A program made the position numbers and the translations under genes. Shown here one piece after another: positions 8,490 to 17,533 of a DNA stretch of 64,000 nucleotides (the first letter of the stretch is position 1; every line of letters begins with the position of its first letter). The stretch spans positions 1 through 64,000 of the forward strand of contig DVGK01000160.1 of NCBI GenBank assembly GCA_018712785.1, given 5' to 3'. This DNA comes from Candidatus Choladousia intestinavium (GTDB lineage: Bacteria; Bacillota; Clostridia; Lachnospirales; Lachnospiraceae). The notes beneath the pieces were generated by a model that was given only the letters and a program-made list of their open reading frames with translations, was not told the DNA's origin and ran no database searches.

Positions 8490-9160
8490 AGAATCCATAT
8501 GAGATATTGGGAGTACCGGAGAACGCGTCGGAGGAAGAGATAAAGAAAGCTTACCGAAGCTTAAGCAGAAAGTATCATCCGGATGCGAATATCAATAATC
8601 CGAATAAAGAAAAAGCAGAAGAAAAGTTTAAAGAGATTCAACAGGCTTACCAGCAGATTATGCATGAGCGGGAGAGGGGAACTTCCGGAGGCTCCGGCTC
8701 TTATTCTCAGGAGTATGGAGGCTACGGCGGTTTTGGCGGCTTCGGCGGTTATGGCTCCGGCTACGGTCAGAGCAGACAGGAGAATTGGACAGAGACGGAT
8801 GTACGCCTGCAGGCGGCAGAGAATTATATACGCAACCAGTACTTTTCCGAGGCACTGAATGTACTGTCGGGCATTGAGCAGAGGTCGGCACGGTGGTATT
8901 ATCTCAGCGCGCTGGCGAATTCGGGAATGGGAAACAATGTACTGGCAAAAGATCACGCCAGAAGAGCGGCGAATATGGAGCCGGGGAACTTTCAGTATCG
9001 TCAGCTGGTACAGCAGCTTGAGCAGGGAGGACAGTGGTATCAGAATATGGGAGAATCCTACGGCAGTCCTTTCTCAGGAGGCGGGGACTGGTGCATGAAG
9101 CTCTGTGCTTTGAACCTGTTCTGCAACTGCTGCTGCGGAAGAGGCATGTTCTGCTGTTAA
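8486..9160 (+). CDS. J-domain protein with Cys-rich tail
   Basis: DnaJ-like co-chaperone of 224 residues. The J domain (1-65) has helices II and III and the essential HPD in SRKYHPDAN, so it should stimulate a DnaK ATPase. A Gly/Tyr/Phe-rich linker (about 70-95) resembles the DnaJ G/F region. Residues about 105-180 form helix pairs like tetratricopeptide repeats ([27 protein letters not shown]). The last 23 residues carry eight cysteines, with NCCCG and a terminal CC. No DnaJ zinc-finger domain or substrate domain is present. It is the last gene of the operon, overlapping DUF5685 by 4 bp. Confidence 0.85.
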   Translation: MKNPYEILGVPENASEEEIKKAYRSLSRKYHPDANINNPNKEKAEEKFKEIQQAYQQIMHERERGTSGGSGSYSQEYGGYGGFGGFGGYGSGYGQSRQENWTETDVRLQAAENYIRNQYFSEALNVLSGIEQRSARWYYLSALANSGMGNNVLAKDHARRAANMEPGNFQYRQLVQQLEQGGQWYQNMGESYGSPFSGGGDWCMKLCALNLFCNCCCGRGMFCC

Positions 9161-9198
9161 TATACGGATATACCGGTGGCTATCCTTCTTAGGCTTCT

Positions 9199-9229
9199 TT
9201 GTCAGGGAAGAGATGCGTCAGCCTATATA
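9199..9229 (+). promoter_or_regulatory. Possible promoter of homocysteine synthase gene
   Basis: TTGTCA at 9199-9204 and TATATA at 9224-9229 with a 19-bp spacer, longer than ideal. The 109-bp gap is too short for a SAM riboswitch, and none was seen. Confidence 0.3.
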
Positions 9230-9269
9230 AGGAGAGAAAGAAAAAAGTGTCACGGACAGGAGGAGAAAA

Positions 9270-10550
9270 ATGAGCGATTATCAGATTGAGACAAAATGTA
9301 TCCAGTCAGGCTGGCAGCCTGAAAACGGAGGCCCCAGAATGCTTCCCATTTACCAGAGTACCACCTTTAAGTATGATACCTCAGAACATATGGGAAAGCT
9401 CTTTGACCTGGAGGAAGAGGGATATTTTTATACCAGGCTCCAGAATCCAACCAACGACGCTGTGGCGGCCAAGATCGCGGATCTTGAGGGCGGCGTGGCG
9501 GCCATGCTTACCTCGTCTGGGCAGGCGGCCAATTTTTACGCGGTGTTCAATATTTGTGAGGCGGGGGAGCATGTGATCTGCGCTTCCTCCATCTACGGAG
9601 GTACTTTCAATCTCCTGGGAGTTACCATGAAGAAGCTGGGCATTGAGTGTACTTTTGTGGATGTGGACGCGCCGGAGGAGGAGCTGGCGAAAGCGTTTAA
9701 GCCAAACACAAGAGCCGTTCTGGCAGAGAGCATCGCCAATCCGGCTCTGGTCATTCTGGACATAGAGAAGATGGCAAGGCTGGCTCATTCCCACGGAGTG
9801 CCCCTGATCGTGGACAATACCTTCGCTACACCTGTAAACTGCAGGCCCTTTGAGTGGGGAGCGGATATTGTGACCCATTCGACTACCAAATATATGGACG
9901 GCCATGCTATGCAGGTAGGAGGCGCTATCGTAGACAGCGGCAATTTTGACTGGGAGGCGTACGGGGACAAGTTCCACGGACTTACAACGCCGGACGATTC
10001 CTACCATGGGATTATATATACTAAGAAATTCGGGAAAAAAGCATATATTACCAAGGCCACTTCCCAGCTGATGCGGGACCTGGGTTCGATTCCTTCGCCC
10101 ATGAACTGCTTCCTGCTGAATGTGGGGCTGGAGACGCTGCCCCTGCGCATGGAGCGTCATTGCTATAACGCGCAGAAAGTAGCGGAATTTCTGCAGGCTC
10201 ACGAGAAGGTAGCTTCCGTAAACTTCGCGGGACTTCCCGGTGATAAGTATCATGAGCTGGCTAAGAAGTATATGCCAAAGGGAACCTGCGGCGTGATTTC
10301 CTTTGAGCTGAAAGGCGGAAGGGAGCCGGCTGTGCGCTTTATGGATTCCTTGAAGCTGGCCTCTATTGTTACCCATGTGGCGGATGCTAAAACCTGCGTT
10401 CTGCATCCCGCGAGCCACACCCACCGGCAGCTGAACGATCAGCAGCTTAAGGAAGCTGGTATCTCTCCGGGAATGATTCGGCTTTCTGTGGGAATCGAAA
10501 ATGTTCAGGATATTATCCAGGATCTGTCCCAGGCTTTAGAACAGGCATAA
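9270..10550 (+). CDS. O-acetylhomoserine sulfhydrylase (homocysteine synthase)
   Basis: PLP enzyme of the Cys/Met metabolism family making homocysteine from O-acetylhomoserine and sulfide, cytoplasmic. The 426-residue length and N-terminus (TKCIQSGWQPENGGPRMLPIYQSTTF) fit the MetY group rather than the shorter MetB/MetC group. The PLP lysine is Lys207 in THSTTKYMDGH; other signatures are SSGQAANFYA, LIVDNTFATP and the C-terminal RLSVGIENVQDI. Ribosome site AGGAGG, 7 nt before ATG. It is a single-gene unit closed by the hairpin at 10586-10613. The related cysteine-synthase activity of the family cannot be excluded. Confidence 0.93.
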   Translation: MSDYQIETKCIQSGWQPENGGPRMLPIYQSTTFKYDTSEHMGKLFDLEEEGYFYTRLQNPTNDAVAAKIADLEGGVAAMLTSSGQAANFYAVFNICEAGEHVICASSIYGGTFNLLGVTMKKLGIECTFVDVDAPEEELAKAFKPNTRAVLAESIANPALVILDIEKMARLAHSHGVPLIVDNTFATPVNCRPFEWGADIVTHSTTKYMDGHAMQVGGAIVDSGNFDWEAYGDKFHGLTTPDDSYHGIIYTKKFGKKAYITKATSQLMRDLGSIPSPMNCFLLNVGLETLPLRMERHCYNAQKVAEFLQAHEKVASVNFAGLPGDKYHELAKKYMPKGTCGVISFELKGGREPAVRFMDSLKLASIVTHVADAKTCVLHPASHTHRQLNDQQLKEAGISPGMIRLSVGIENVQDIIQDLSQALEQA

Positions 10551-10585
10551 GAATTCTGAAGCACGGAAGAAAAAGGAGATAGAAG

Positions 10586-10613
10586 GCGGTGAGGAATCCA
10601 TATTCCTCACCGC
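10586..10613 (+). terminator. Hairpin after homocysteine synthase
   Basis: Perfect 12-bp stem: GCGGTGAGGAAT, CCAT loop, ATTCCTCACCGC. Only two T follow, so it is an imperfect intrinsic terminator, or it stabilises the message. Confidence 0.55.
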
Positions 10614-10648
10614 TTGCAGGTTATAAGGAATAAGAAAGGCGGTGCAAA

Positions 10649-11701
10649 ATGCGTTTTATGCATATTGCGGACGTACACCTGGGGGCGCTCCCAGACGCGG
10701 GGGCGCCCTGGTCCGGGGACCGGGGAAAGGAACTTTGGCAGACTTTTGAAAAATGCATCGGTGAGGCCAGGGCAAGGAAGGTGGATCTGCTTTTGATTGC
10801 TGGCGATCTGTTTCACCGGCAGCCCAGGGGAAGGGAGCTTCAGGAGGTAAATACTCTGTTCTCGTCCCTGTCCGGAACCATTGTGGTTCTGATGGCCGGA
10901 AACCATGATTATCTGAAGCCCTCCTCCCCATACTGGGATTTCCCCTGGGGAGAAAACGTGGTCTGCCTTTTTGATGATCGGTGCGAAAAAATACGGCTGC
11001 CGGAGCTGAGAACAGAAATCTACGGGTTCAGCTATCATCAGCAGGAGATTACAGCCCCTCTTTATGACGCCCTCCAGGCAGGAAAAGGGGATTACTTTAA
11101 AATCCTCCTAGCCCACGGGGGAGACGCCCAGCACATTCCTATGAATAAGGAAAAGCTGATGAAAGCCGGTTTTGATTATATTGCCCTGGGACATATCCAT
11201 AAGCCCCAGGTCTATATAAAGAATCTGGCCCTGTATGCCGGGGCTCTGGAGCCCATCGACATAAATGATACGGGTCCCCATGGATTTATCCTGGGGGAAA
11301 CCTTCCGGAAAAAGGTAAAGCTGACGTTTGTGGAACTGGCCGGGCGGCAGTACCGCCACGAGGAAATTGAGGTAACTCCGGAGGATACTTCCTTTTCGCT
11401 GAAAAACAAAATCGAAGAGCGGATTCGTCGGGAAGGAAGTCAGCACCTCTACAAGGTGATTCTGCGGGGACAAAGGGATCCCCAGTTTCTGCCGGACTGC
11501 AGCCTATACAGGAAGTGCGGCCGGATTCTTGAGATCCAGGACAGGACTGCGCCGGCCTTTCCGTTGGAAGAGCTGAAGAGAAGGTATCAGGGACAGCTGG
11601 TGGGAGAGTTTATAGAGAGCTTCGGGGAGGAACCCCGGGAGGCGGTGGAGAGAAAGGCTCTTCAGTACGGTCTGGAAGCGCTGCTGGCAGATTTGCGGTA
11701 A
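10649..11701 (+). CDS. Metallophosphoesterase, YhaO/SbcD-like DNA exonuclease
   Basis: Cytoplasmic calcineurin-like phosphoesterase of 350 residues, of the group that includes SbcD/Mre11 nucleases and Bacillus YhaO. The metal-binding motifs are all present: DVHLG near residue 8, GDLFH near 52, GNHDY near 82, AHGGD near 155 and GHIHKP near 181. It pairs with the SMC-like ATPase 58 bp downstream, as SbcD pairs with SbcC and YhaO with YhaN, which suggests a DNA end-processing complex. Nuclease activity is inferred from the family. Confidence 0.88.
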   Translation: MRFMHIADVHLGALPDAGAPWSGDRGKELWQTFEKCIGEARARKVDLLLIAGDLFHRQPRGRELQEVNTLFSSLSGTIVVLMAGNHDYLKPSSPYWDFPWGENVVCLFDDRCEKIRLPELRTEIYGFSYHQQEITAPLYDALQAGKGDYFKILLAHGGDAQHIPMNKEKLMKAGFDYIALGHIHKPQVYIKNLALYAGALEPIDINDTGPHGFILGETFRKKVKLTFVELAGRQYRHEEIEVTPEDTSFSLKNKIEERIRREGSQHLYKVILRGQRDPQFLPDCSLYRKCGRILEIQDRTAPAFPLEELKRRYQGQLVGEFIESFGEEPREAVERKALQYGLEALLADLR

Positions 11702-11759
11702 TTTTTCCGGGACGGAGGGAAGAATAGTCTGCCAAGCGGGAGAGGAGTGTGAGAATGAG

Positions 11760-13223
11760 ATGGAGATTCTTGATATTACGGTAAAGCATTACGGCAAGTT
11801 TGAAAACTACAGGATGAATTTCCGGCCTGGAATGAACATTATAAGCGGAGGAAATGAGTCAGGAAAGTCTACTCTGCATTCCTTTCTGCGGGCCATGCTG
11901 TTCGGGCTTCCCAGAGGCCGGGGAAGGGCCGCCCGCACCGATGAGTACCAGCTTCGGCAGCCCTGGGAGAATCCCGGGTATTTTGCCGGAGAGATGCGGA
12001 TTCGGGAGCAGGGAGAGATTTATAGGATTCAGAGGGATTTTTCCGGGAACGGGCAGGCCTTAACCGTGGTCTGTGAAACTGGGGAGAGAGAAGAGGAGGC
12101 TCCCCAGAAATTTCTGGAAGAAATGCTGGGAGGCATGCGGGAGGCTGCTTTCCGCAATACCGTCTTTGTGGCTCAGGCAGGGGCCAGGACGGACGAGGGG
12201 CTGGCAGAGGAGCTTCGGAGCTTCATGGTTAACTATGAAAATTCTCTGGACGAGCATGTGGATGTCACCAGGGCTCTGGACAGCCTGCGAAAGCGAAAAA
12301 AAGAATTCGAGCAGAAGAAGAAGCGGGAGGAAGAGCTTTTAGACGCCAGAATTCAAAAGTGCCAGACAGAAGCAGAGTACATACGAAGAGAGATCGGCAG
12401 ACTGAAGCAGCAGGTTCGTCCCGGGATAGAGCGGAGGGAAGAGGAACCGGAGGCTCCTGGCATATCCGGAGGAGGAAAAGCAGGAAACGCGGCCAAGGCC
12501 CTTCTGGCAGCCGGAGGTATGGTTTCCTTTGCGGGAGCCGTATTTCTGGATTCTATATCGGTCCGGATTTTCCTGGTGCTGTCCGGGATGGTCTTCTTTG
12601 GCTTTTTTTATCTGGCATGGCGCCTTCTGAGAGAGAAAAAAGAGCAGGAAACGGAAGAAGCGGCAGGCGGCCGGGAGGCCTGGAAACAGGAGAGGCTGTG
12701 CGAAGAAATCCGAAACCGGGAGGAGGCGTACCAGAAGCGTCAGAATGACCTGGAAGCTCTCTACCAGCGATACACAGGGCTGGACGGGCTTCAGACAGAG
12801 ATCGACGCCCTGGATCTTGCCATCCAGAGAATCTGCGAGCTTTCTATGGGCATCTATGAGAGAACGGGAGGCACGCTGAATGACAGGGCTTCTTCCATCC
12901 TCTCCGTCCTTACCAGAAGGAAATATCAGAGGATTACTATAGATGATACGCTGGAGGTGCGGGTGCATACGAAAAACAGGATCCTCAGACTCTGGCAGCT
13001 CAGCTATGGAACCATGCAGCAGATTTATTTTTCTCTCCGCGTGGCAGCGGGAGAGCTTTTTGCCGGGGATAAAAAACTGCCGCTGATCCTGGATGAGCCC
13101 TTCGCTATGTATGACGACGCCAGAACCAGGGAGGCCCTGGAATGGCTGAACGGCTGCGGGCGTCAGGTGATTCTGTTTACCTGCCAGAACCGGGAAGAGA
13201 CGATTCTGAAGCAGCTCCGGTAA
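11760..13223 (+). CDS. Short YhaN-like AAA ATPase with membrane hairpin
   Basis: ABC/SMC-type ATPase of 487 residues. N-terminal Walker A is GGNESGKST (about 33-41). The C-terminal half has the signature LSYGTMQQIYFSLRVA, Walker B LPLILDEPF and the H-loop region. Between them are a coiled coil (about 170-215) and two hydrophobic helices (about 243-293), so the two halves fold into one ATPase head with the middle at the membrane. It is roughly half the length of Bacillus YhaN because most of the coiled coil is missing. It follows the YhaO-like nuclease and precedes nfo, which points to DNA repair. Confidence 0.85.
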   Translation: MEILDITVKHYGKFENYRMNFRPGMNIISGGNESGKSTLHSFLRAMLFGLPRGRGRAARTDEYQLRQPWENPGYFAGEMRIREQGEIYRIQRDFSGNGQALTVVCETGEREEEAPQKFLEEMLGGMREAAFRNTVFVAQAGARTDEGLAEELRSFMVNYENSLDEHVDVTRALDSLRKRKKEFEQKKKREEELLDARIQKCQTEAEYIRREIGRLKQQVRPGIERREEEPEAPGISGGGKAGNAAKALLAAGGMVSFAGAVFLDSISVRIFLVLSGMVFFGFFYLAWRLLREKKEQETEEAAGGREAWKQERLCEEIRNREEAYQKRQNDLEALYQRYTGLDGLQTEIDALDLAIQRICELSMGIYERTGGTLNDRASSILSVLTRRKYQRITIDDTLEVRVHTKNRILRLWQLSYGTMQQIYFSLRVAAGELFAGDKKLPLILDEPFAMYDDARTREALEWLNGCGRQVILFTCQNREETILKQLR

Positions 13224-13276
13224 GGCTGCCATGAGCTGCTTTCAGGCGAATTAAGAAAGGAAAAGAAGAGAGACTT

Positions 13277-14104
13277 ATGATTAAAATAGGATGCCACTTA
13301 TCATCGTCAAAGGGATTTCTGCACATGGGAAAGGAAGCTGCGGCCATTGGAGCCAATACGTTTCAGTTTTTCACAAGGAATCCCAGAGGAAGCAGAGCCA
13401 AAGCTATAGATCCGGAGGATGTCAGGGCCTATCTTGCCTTCGCCGGTGAACACGGGATCGGGCAAATTGTAGCCCATGCCCCCTACACCCTGAATCCCTG
13501 CTCCGCTAGGGAGGAGACAAGAGAATTTGCCCTGGAAACCATGCGGGATGATCTTGAGCGGCTGGAATATCTTCCGGGGAATTATTATAATTTCCATCCC
13601 GGAAGCCATGTGGGACAGGGAATTGAAGCCGGAATCGCGCAGATCGCCGGGACGCTGAATGAGATTCTGGTACCCGGCCAGAGGACGGTCGTACTTCTGG
13701 AGACCATGGCGGGAAAAGGGTCGGAGGTAGGGAGCCGGTTTGAGGAGCTGGAGAGGATTCTGGAGCAGGTAATGCACCCAGAGCTTATGGGAGTGTGTCT
13801 GGACACATGCCACGTTTACGATGCGGGATATGATATCACGGAAGATTTAGAGGGAGTTCTGGATTCTTTTGACAGGATCATCGGTCTGGAGAAGCTGAAA
13901 GCGGTTCATGTAAACGACACAAAGAATCCCATGGGAAGCCATAAGGACCGGCACGAAAAAATCGGCGAAGGCTTCCTGGGACTGGAAGCGCTCCGCCGGG
14001 TTGTACATCATCCGAAGCTGTCCGGCCTGCCCTTCTGCCTGGAAACCCCCAATGAGCTTCCGGGATATGAGGCGGAGATCCGTCTGCTTCGTCAGAAATC
14101 ATAA
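13277..14104 (+). CDS. nfo: Deoxyribonuclease IV (AP endonuclease)
   Basis: Endonuclease IV of 275 residues, which nicks DNA 5-prime to abasic sites in base excision repair using three zinc ions. TIM-barrel ligand motifs seen: [72 protein letters not shown] (split here as [11 protein letters not shown] and [10 protein letters not shown]) and CLETPNE. It follows the nuclease/ATPase pair and probably shares their transcript. Its TAA stop overlaps the end of the convergent prs gene by 6 bp. A ribosome site AGGAAAAG precedes ATG. Confidence 0.96.
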   Translation: MIKIGCHLSSSKGFLHMGKEAAAIGANTFQFFTRNPRGSRAKAIDPEDVRAYLAFAGEHGIGQIVAHAPYTLNPCSAREETREFALETMRDDLERLEYLPGNYYNFHPGSHVGQGIEAGIAQIAGTLNEILVPGQRTVVLLETMAGKGSEVGSRFEELERILEQVMHPELMGVCLDTCHVYDAGYDITEDLEGVLDSFDRIIGLEKLKAVHVNDTKNPMGSHKDRHEKIGEGFLGLEALRRVVHHPKLSGLPFCLETPNELPGYEAEIRLLRQKS

Positions 14105-15289
14105 CCGTTTTTTCTGGTTTTTCTTTGCAAGAAAGTTATTGATCCGCCCTGTGGGATTGAGAAGATCACTGATGGAACCGTCGTGATTTAACGTATCAAT
14201 CAGCAGGGCGATATATTTACTCATATCGCAGCCTGTATAGTAAGGCTTTTCTAATAGCTCCGGTCTCTGATAGATCAGATTGGTGGTGAGCATGGAATCG
14301 AAAAGCCCCTGCTGGTAGGCGTCGTCGAATTTCTTCAGACCGTTGGTGAAGAGCCCAAAGGTCGCGCAGATAAAGATGCGGGACGCGTGCCGGGACTTCA
14401 GCTCTTTTGCCACCTCCAGGACACTGTCTCCGGAGGAGATCATATCATCCAAGATCACTACGTCCTTTCCGGCTACATCCGAGCCCAGAAATTCGTGGGC
14501 TACAATGGGGTTGCGTCCGCTTACAATGTGAGCGTAATCCCTGCGTTTATAAAACATTCCCATATCCAGGCCCAGAATATTTGCCATATAGATGGCCCGC
14601 TTGGCGCCGCCTTCGTCCGGACTGATAATCAGAAGACGTTCCGGAGAAATCTCCAGGTCGGGAGCGGCCCGGAACAAACCTTTGATAAACTGGTATACGG
14701 GATGAATGGTTTCAAAGCCATGAAGAGGAATGGCGTTCTGGACTCTGGGATCGTGGGCGTCAAAGGTAATAATGTTGTCAACACCCATCTTCACAAGCTC
14801 CTGAAGGGCCAGGGCGCAGTCCAGAGACTCCCGGCCGTTCCTTTTATGCTGGCGGCTTTCATAGAGGAAGGGCATGATCACGTTAATCCGCCGGGCTTTT
14901 CCACCTACGGCCGCGATCACCCGCTTCAGATCCTGAAAATGATCATCCGGGGACATGTGATTCTGAATTCCGAACATGGGGTACGTCAGACTGTAGTTGC
15001 ACACGTCTACCAGAATATAAAGGTCATCTCCCCGGACAGAGTCGTGTATGACGCCCTTGGCCTCTCCGGAACCAAAACGGGGCACTGCAGTTTTCACCAG
15101 ATAGGAATCCCGGGCATAGTGCTGGAGCAGAGGGCTGTTTCTGTGCTCGTGCTCCCGCTCCCTGCGCCACTGGACAATATGGGCGTTGATCTTTTCGCCA
15201 AGCGCCTCGCAGCTTTTCAGAGCAATAATGCCAAGCTCGCCTACGGGAATCGTTTCGAGATTACGTTCAAAAGCAGACTGAAATTCCAT
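14099..15289 (-). CDS. prs: Ribose-phosphate pyrophosphokinase
   Basis: Makes PRPP from ribose 5-phosphate and ATP for nucleotide, histidine and NAD synthesis. From the start [10 protein letters not shown] at 15289 it is 396 residues, longer than the usual 315, as in the long Clostridia form. Motifs: [26 protein letters not shown] and the PRPP loop [14 protein letters not shown]. The start at 15289 was chosen because GGAGG lies upstream on this strand; an upstream in-frame ATG at 15346 lies inside the leader element and lacks a ribosome site. The promoter is 15391-15418. The end overlaps nfo by 6 bp. Confidence 0.93.
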   Translation of the reverse strand: MEFQSAFERNLETIPVGELGIIALKSCEALGEKINAHIVQWRREREHEHRNSPLLQHYARDSYLVKTAVPRFGSGEAKGVIHDSVRGDDLYILVDVCNYSLTYPMFGIQNHMSPDDHFQDLKRVIAAVGGKARRINVIMPFLYESRQHKRNGRESLDCALALQELVKMGVDNIITFDAHDPRVQNAIPLHGFETIHPVYQFIKGLFRAAPDLEISPERLLIISPDEGGAKRAIYMANILGLDMGMFYKRRDYAHIVSGRNPIVAHEFLGSDVAGKDVVILDDMISSGDSVLEVAKELKSRHASRIFICATFGLFTNGLKKFDDAYQQGLFDSMLTTNLIYQRPELLEKPYYTGCDMSKYIALLIDTLNHDGSISDLLNPTGRINNFLAKKNQKKRL

Positions 15290-15344
15290 GGTGTAATTTT
15301 TCCTCCATATCTTTAGATTTAAATCAGTGTCCGGGTATGTCTTC

Positions 15345-15396
15345 ACACGAACCTCGTGCTGCGTTTCAGCTGCACTCGCTGAGTGTTCACATTATA
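15345..15396 (-). repeat. Leader element shared with araB, copy 1
   Basis: Directly after the prs -10 box the minus strand reads GTGAACACTCAGCGAGTGCA and continues to GAGGTTCGTG. The araB leader at 53715-53765 has the same arrangement. By hand, 39 of 51 ungapped positions agree, counting the shared TATAAT, and most differences are transitions. In this copy CACTC/GAGTG and CACGA/TCGTG can form small hairpins. Function unknown. Confidence 0.5.
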
Positions 15397-15418
15397 TCAT
15401 AAAAATTTTTCAGGTCAA
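15391..15418 (-). promoter_or_regulatory. Promoter of prs
   Basis: On the minus strand: TTGACC (15418-15413), 16-bp spacer, perfect TATAAT (15396-15391). It overlaps the last codons of the upstream dnaI-like gene, so prs has its own start independent of the dnaD-dnaI message. Confidence 0.75.
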
Positions 15419-16411
15419 GCGGTGCAGTTTTTTCTGTATGCGGATGTCGTCTCCGATCAGCTTCAGCATAGTATAGTTGCTGGAAATTCTGGAGAAAATC
15501 CGCTCGGAATACGTTTCCGCGAAGGTTTCAAGAGAAAGATTTGTGGAGATCAGGGTACTCTTTCTCCTGAGAATCCGCTCGTTCAGTACGAAAAAGAGCT
15601 GTGAGGTGACAAAGGTGTTCGTCATCTCCGTCCCCAGATCGTCGATGATCAGGAGATCACACTGGAAAATGTGTTCCTCCAGCTCGGAAGTCTCTTCCTC
15701 TCCGCGGCTGAAGGTGTGCTGAGCGAACAGCTCAAATAGCCGGAAGGAAGAAAAATACAGGACGGAATGCGTGGTCTCAATCAGCTCTTTCGCGACACAG
15801 TGAGAGAGAAAGGTCTTTCCCAGCCCCGTATCTCCGTACAGGAAGAGATTCTGAAAATCCAAGTCAAAATCTCTGACAAAATTCCGGCATACAGTCAAAG
15901 CCCGTCCGGCCGTCTGCCTGGCGCTCTGGCCTGTGACGGGATCCTTCAGGGAAGCGGAGTAGTAATCCAGGGAAAAGGTAGAGAAGTTCTCTTCTTCCAG
16001 GATCTCCCGGAGGTTGGACTGCATGTACAGAAGGTCAATGGCTTTCTGCAGGAAGCAGTGGCACTTTCTGGAACCGATGTAACCGGTATCCTGGCAGTCA
16101 GGACAGCGGTAATGAGGGCTGAGATAGTCGGAAGGGTAGCCGGCATCGGTTAAAATCTTTTTTTTACGTGCGGAAAGCTCTGCCAGCCTGGCCCGCAGCC
16201 TGGATTCAGAGCTTTTGAAAGAGGAATTGCCCCCCAGAAGGGTTCTGGCACAGGAACAGCTCTCAGAAGCAATTCGGCGGTCGATCTGAGAAAGCTCCGG
16301 AAAACGGTCATAAACCTCTTCCGTCCGCGCGGAAAGCTCCTGCTGGTTCTTAAGCTGCTGTCTGTGATAATCCCGCATAATTTCATTGTATTGTATATTC
16401 GTCAGTCCCAT
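15410..16411 (-). CDS. dnaI: DnaI/DnaC-type helicase loader ATPase
   Basis: AAA+ ATPase of 333 residues that loads the replicative helicase. Motifs: Walker A GDTGLGKTFLSH (about 196-207), Walker B LLIIDDLGTEM and an arginine-finger region near SERIFSRI. The N-terminal third contains a zinc-binding cluster (YRCPDCQDTG and later CHC), as in DnaI. It starts 8 bp after dnaD, so they form an operon, the usual primosomal pairing in Firmicutes. Its end carries the prs promoter. Confidence 0.9.
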   Translation of the reverse strand: MGLTNIQYNEIMRDYHRQQLKNQQELSARTEEVYDRFPELSQIDRRIASESCSCARTLLGGNSSFKSSESRLRARLAELSARKKKILTDAGYPSDYLSPHYRCPDCQDTGYIGSRKCHCFLQKAIDLLYMQSNLREILEEENFSTFSLDYYSASLKDPVTGQSARQTAGRALTVCRNFVRDFDLDFQNLFLYGDTGLGKTFLSHCVAKELIETTHSVLYFSSFRLFELFAQHTFSRGEEETSELEEHIFQCDLLIIDDLGTEMTNTFVTSQLFFVLNERILRRKSTLISTNLSLETFAETYSERIFSRISSNYTMLKLIGDDIRIQKKLHRLT

Positions 16412-16419
16412 TCTTTACC

Positions 16420-17439
16420 TCATTGATTTAATAGCTGCTTTTCAAGCTGGCCGTAGTCATAATCTCTCTGGGAGAAATTATGGAAACGGTTGGATGAGGC
16501 AGATCTTACGGGTTCTCTTTTCGGCGCTGCTTTTGAAGATTGCTGCTGCGCCCTGCGCTTCAGATCCAGAGCCTTGATGTCTCCCAGAGAGGAGACTTTT
16601 TTTTGGCGCCAGTCCTCGAGAATCTTATTGGCGTACTGGAAATTCGGCTCGTGGGTCTGCCTTACCGTACGGCGGCAGGCCTCCAGAACGATCTCAACCG
16701 AGAAGCCCAGATCGTCAAGCCAGTGCGACATCATTTCCTGCTCAAAGGAAGCAGGACTGCGCCCTTTGATTCCAAAGGCATTTAAAATCGTAAAATAATT
16801 TTTGTTGTACAGGTTCGTCTCTTCCTTTGCCTGAAGCACAGTGGAAATGCCGGCTTCCGCCCAGGAAAGAGCCACCTTCCTCATATAGTGCCGGCTGGAG
16901 GAGCCTTTGGAAATACAGTATTCCAGCAGGTACTCAATCAAATCCGAAGAAAACTTCAGGGAATCATAGTAATAAATAAAATCACTCTGTTCCGAGGAGG
17001 AAAGAGGACGCTGCAGATACTGCTCAGCAATAAAAAAGAGCTGACGGATCTCCTTCTCCTGGGATAATTCCGCGATCCTGGCAGGAGTGGGAGCGTCGTT
17101 CTCCTCTTTCACGGACGCAGGCCGCGCGGGCAGGGAGGTTTCCGAAGCCTTCCCTCCTGGCATCTGAAGAGAAATCTCGGAGAGGTTTCCCTGTCTGTCA
17201 TAGCCAAGACGGAGAAGCTGAAGCTTTTCCCAGTAAATAAGAGCGCGCTGGATATCCTTTTCCGTGTGGTCGAAGGCATCCGCAATGGAAGAAAGGGACA
17301 GATCCCTTCCGCTTCCGGCGCAGCGCAGCAGATAAAGGTATACTTTCACGAATTCTCCGTTGGCATGGGGCATATACTGGTCGATAAATTCGTTCTGAAT
17401 CAGGGTCGCCCCGGAAGAGGCGGCTGTATGTATTTTCAT
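16420..17439 (-). CDS. dnaD: DnaD-domain replication protein
   Basis: Primosomal protein of 339 residues that helps remodel DNA at replication start or restart. The N-terminal half (LIQNEFIDQYMP, VKVYLYLLRCAG, SLSSIADAFDHTEKDI) is a winged-helix replication-initiator fold. The C-terminal half (YYYDSLKFSSDLIEYLLEYC, then NYFTILNAFG and NFQYANKILEDW) is the DnaD oligomerisation/DNA-binding domain. Start MKIHTAASSG at 17439 was chosen for its GGGAG ribosome site and because the promoter at 17470-17478 excludes longer forms. It leads the dnaD-dnaI operon and lies below a DnaA-box cluster. It could equally be named DnaB-like. Confidence 0.85.
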   Translation of the reverse strand: MKIHTAASSGATLIQNEFIDQYMPHANGEFVKVYLYLLRCAGSGRDLSLSSIADAFDHTEKDIQRALIYWEKLQLLRLGYDRQGNLSEISLQMPGGKASETSLPARPASVKEENDAPTPARIAELSQEKEIRQLFFIAEQYLQRPLSSSEQSDFIYYYDSLKFSSDLIEYLLEYCISKGSSSRHYMRKVALSWAEAGISTVLQAKEETNLYNKNYFTILNAFGIKGRSPASFEQEMMSHWLDDLGFSVEIVLEACRRTVRQTHEPNFQYANKILEDWRQKKVSSLGDIKALDLKRRAQQQSSKAAPKREPVRSASSNRFHNFSQRDYDYGQLEKQLLNQ

Positions 17440-17469
17440 GTACTTCACTCCCATGTTGTTCTTGGGCTT

Positions 17470-17478
17470 AGTATAGCA
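17470..17478 (-). promoter_or_regulatory. Extended -10 promoter of dnaD-dnaI
   Basis: On the minus strand TGCTATACT, an extended -10 (TATACT at 17475-17470). The -35 is weak. The start would be near 17463, with a leader of about 24 nt to dnaD. The proximal DnaA boxes lie about 60-75 bp upstream. Confidence 0.5.
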
Positions 17479-17533
17479 TAATTCCCTGAAAATGAGAATA
17501 GGAGAATCAAAGGATTCAAAACCCACATTAAAA

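Noticed and set aside
9161-9269. Possible SAM riboswitch before homocysteine synthase
   Set aside because: The gap is only 109 bp, with no SAM-I core or terminator.
9381-10424. Long open frame antisense to the homocysteine synthase gene (347 codons)
   Set aside because: No family resemblance or ribosome site; a shadow of the codon use on the other strand.
15290-15346. Alternative prs start at 15346
   Set aside because: No ribosome site, and it falls in the leader element close to the predicted transcription start.
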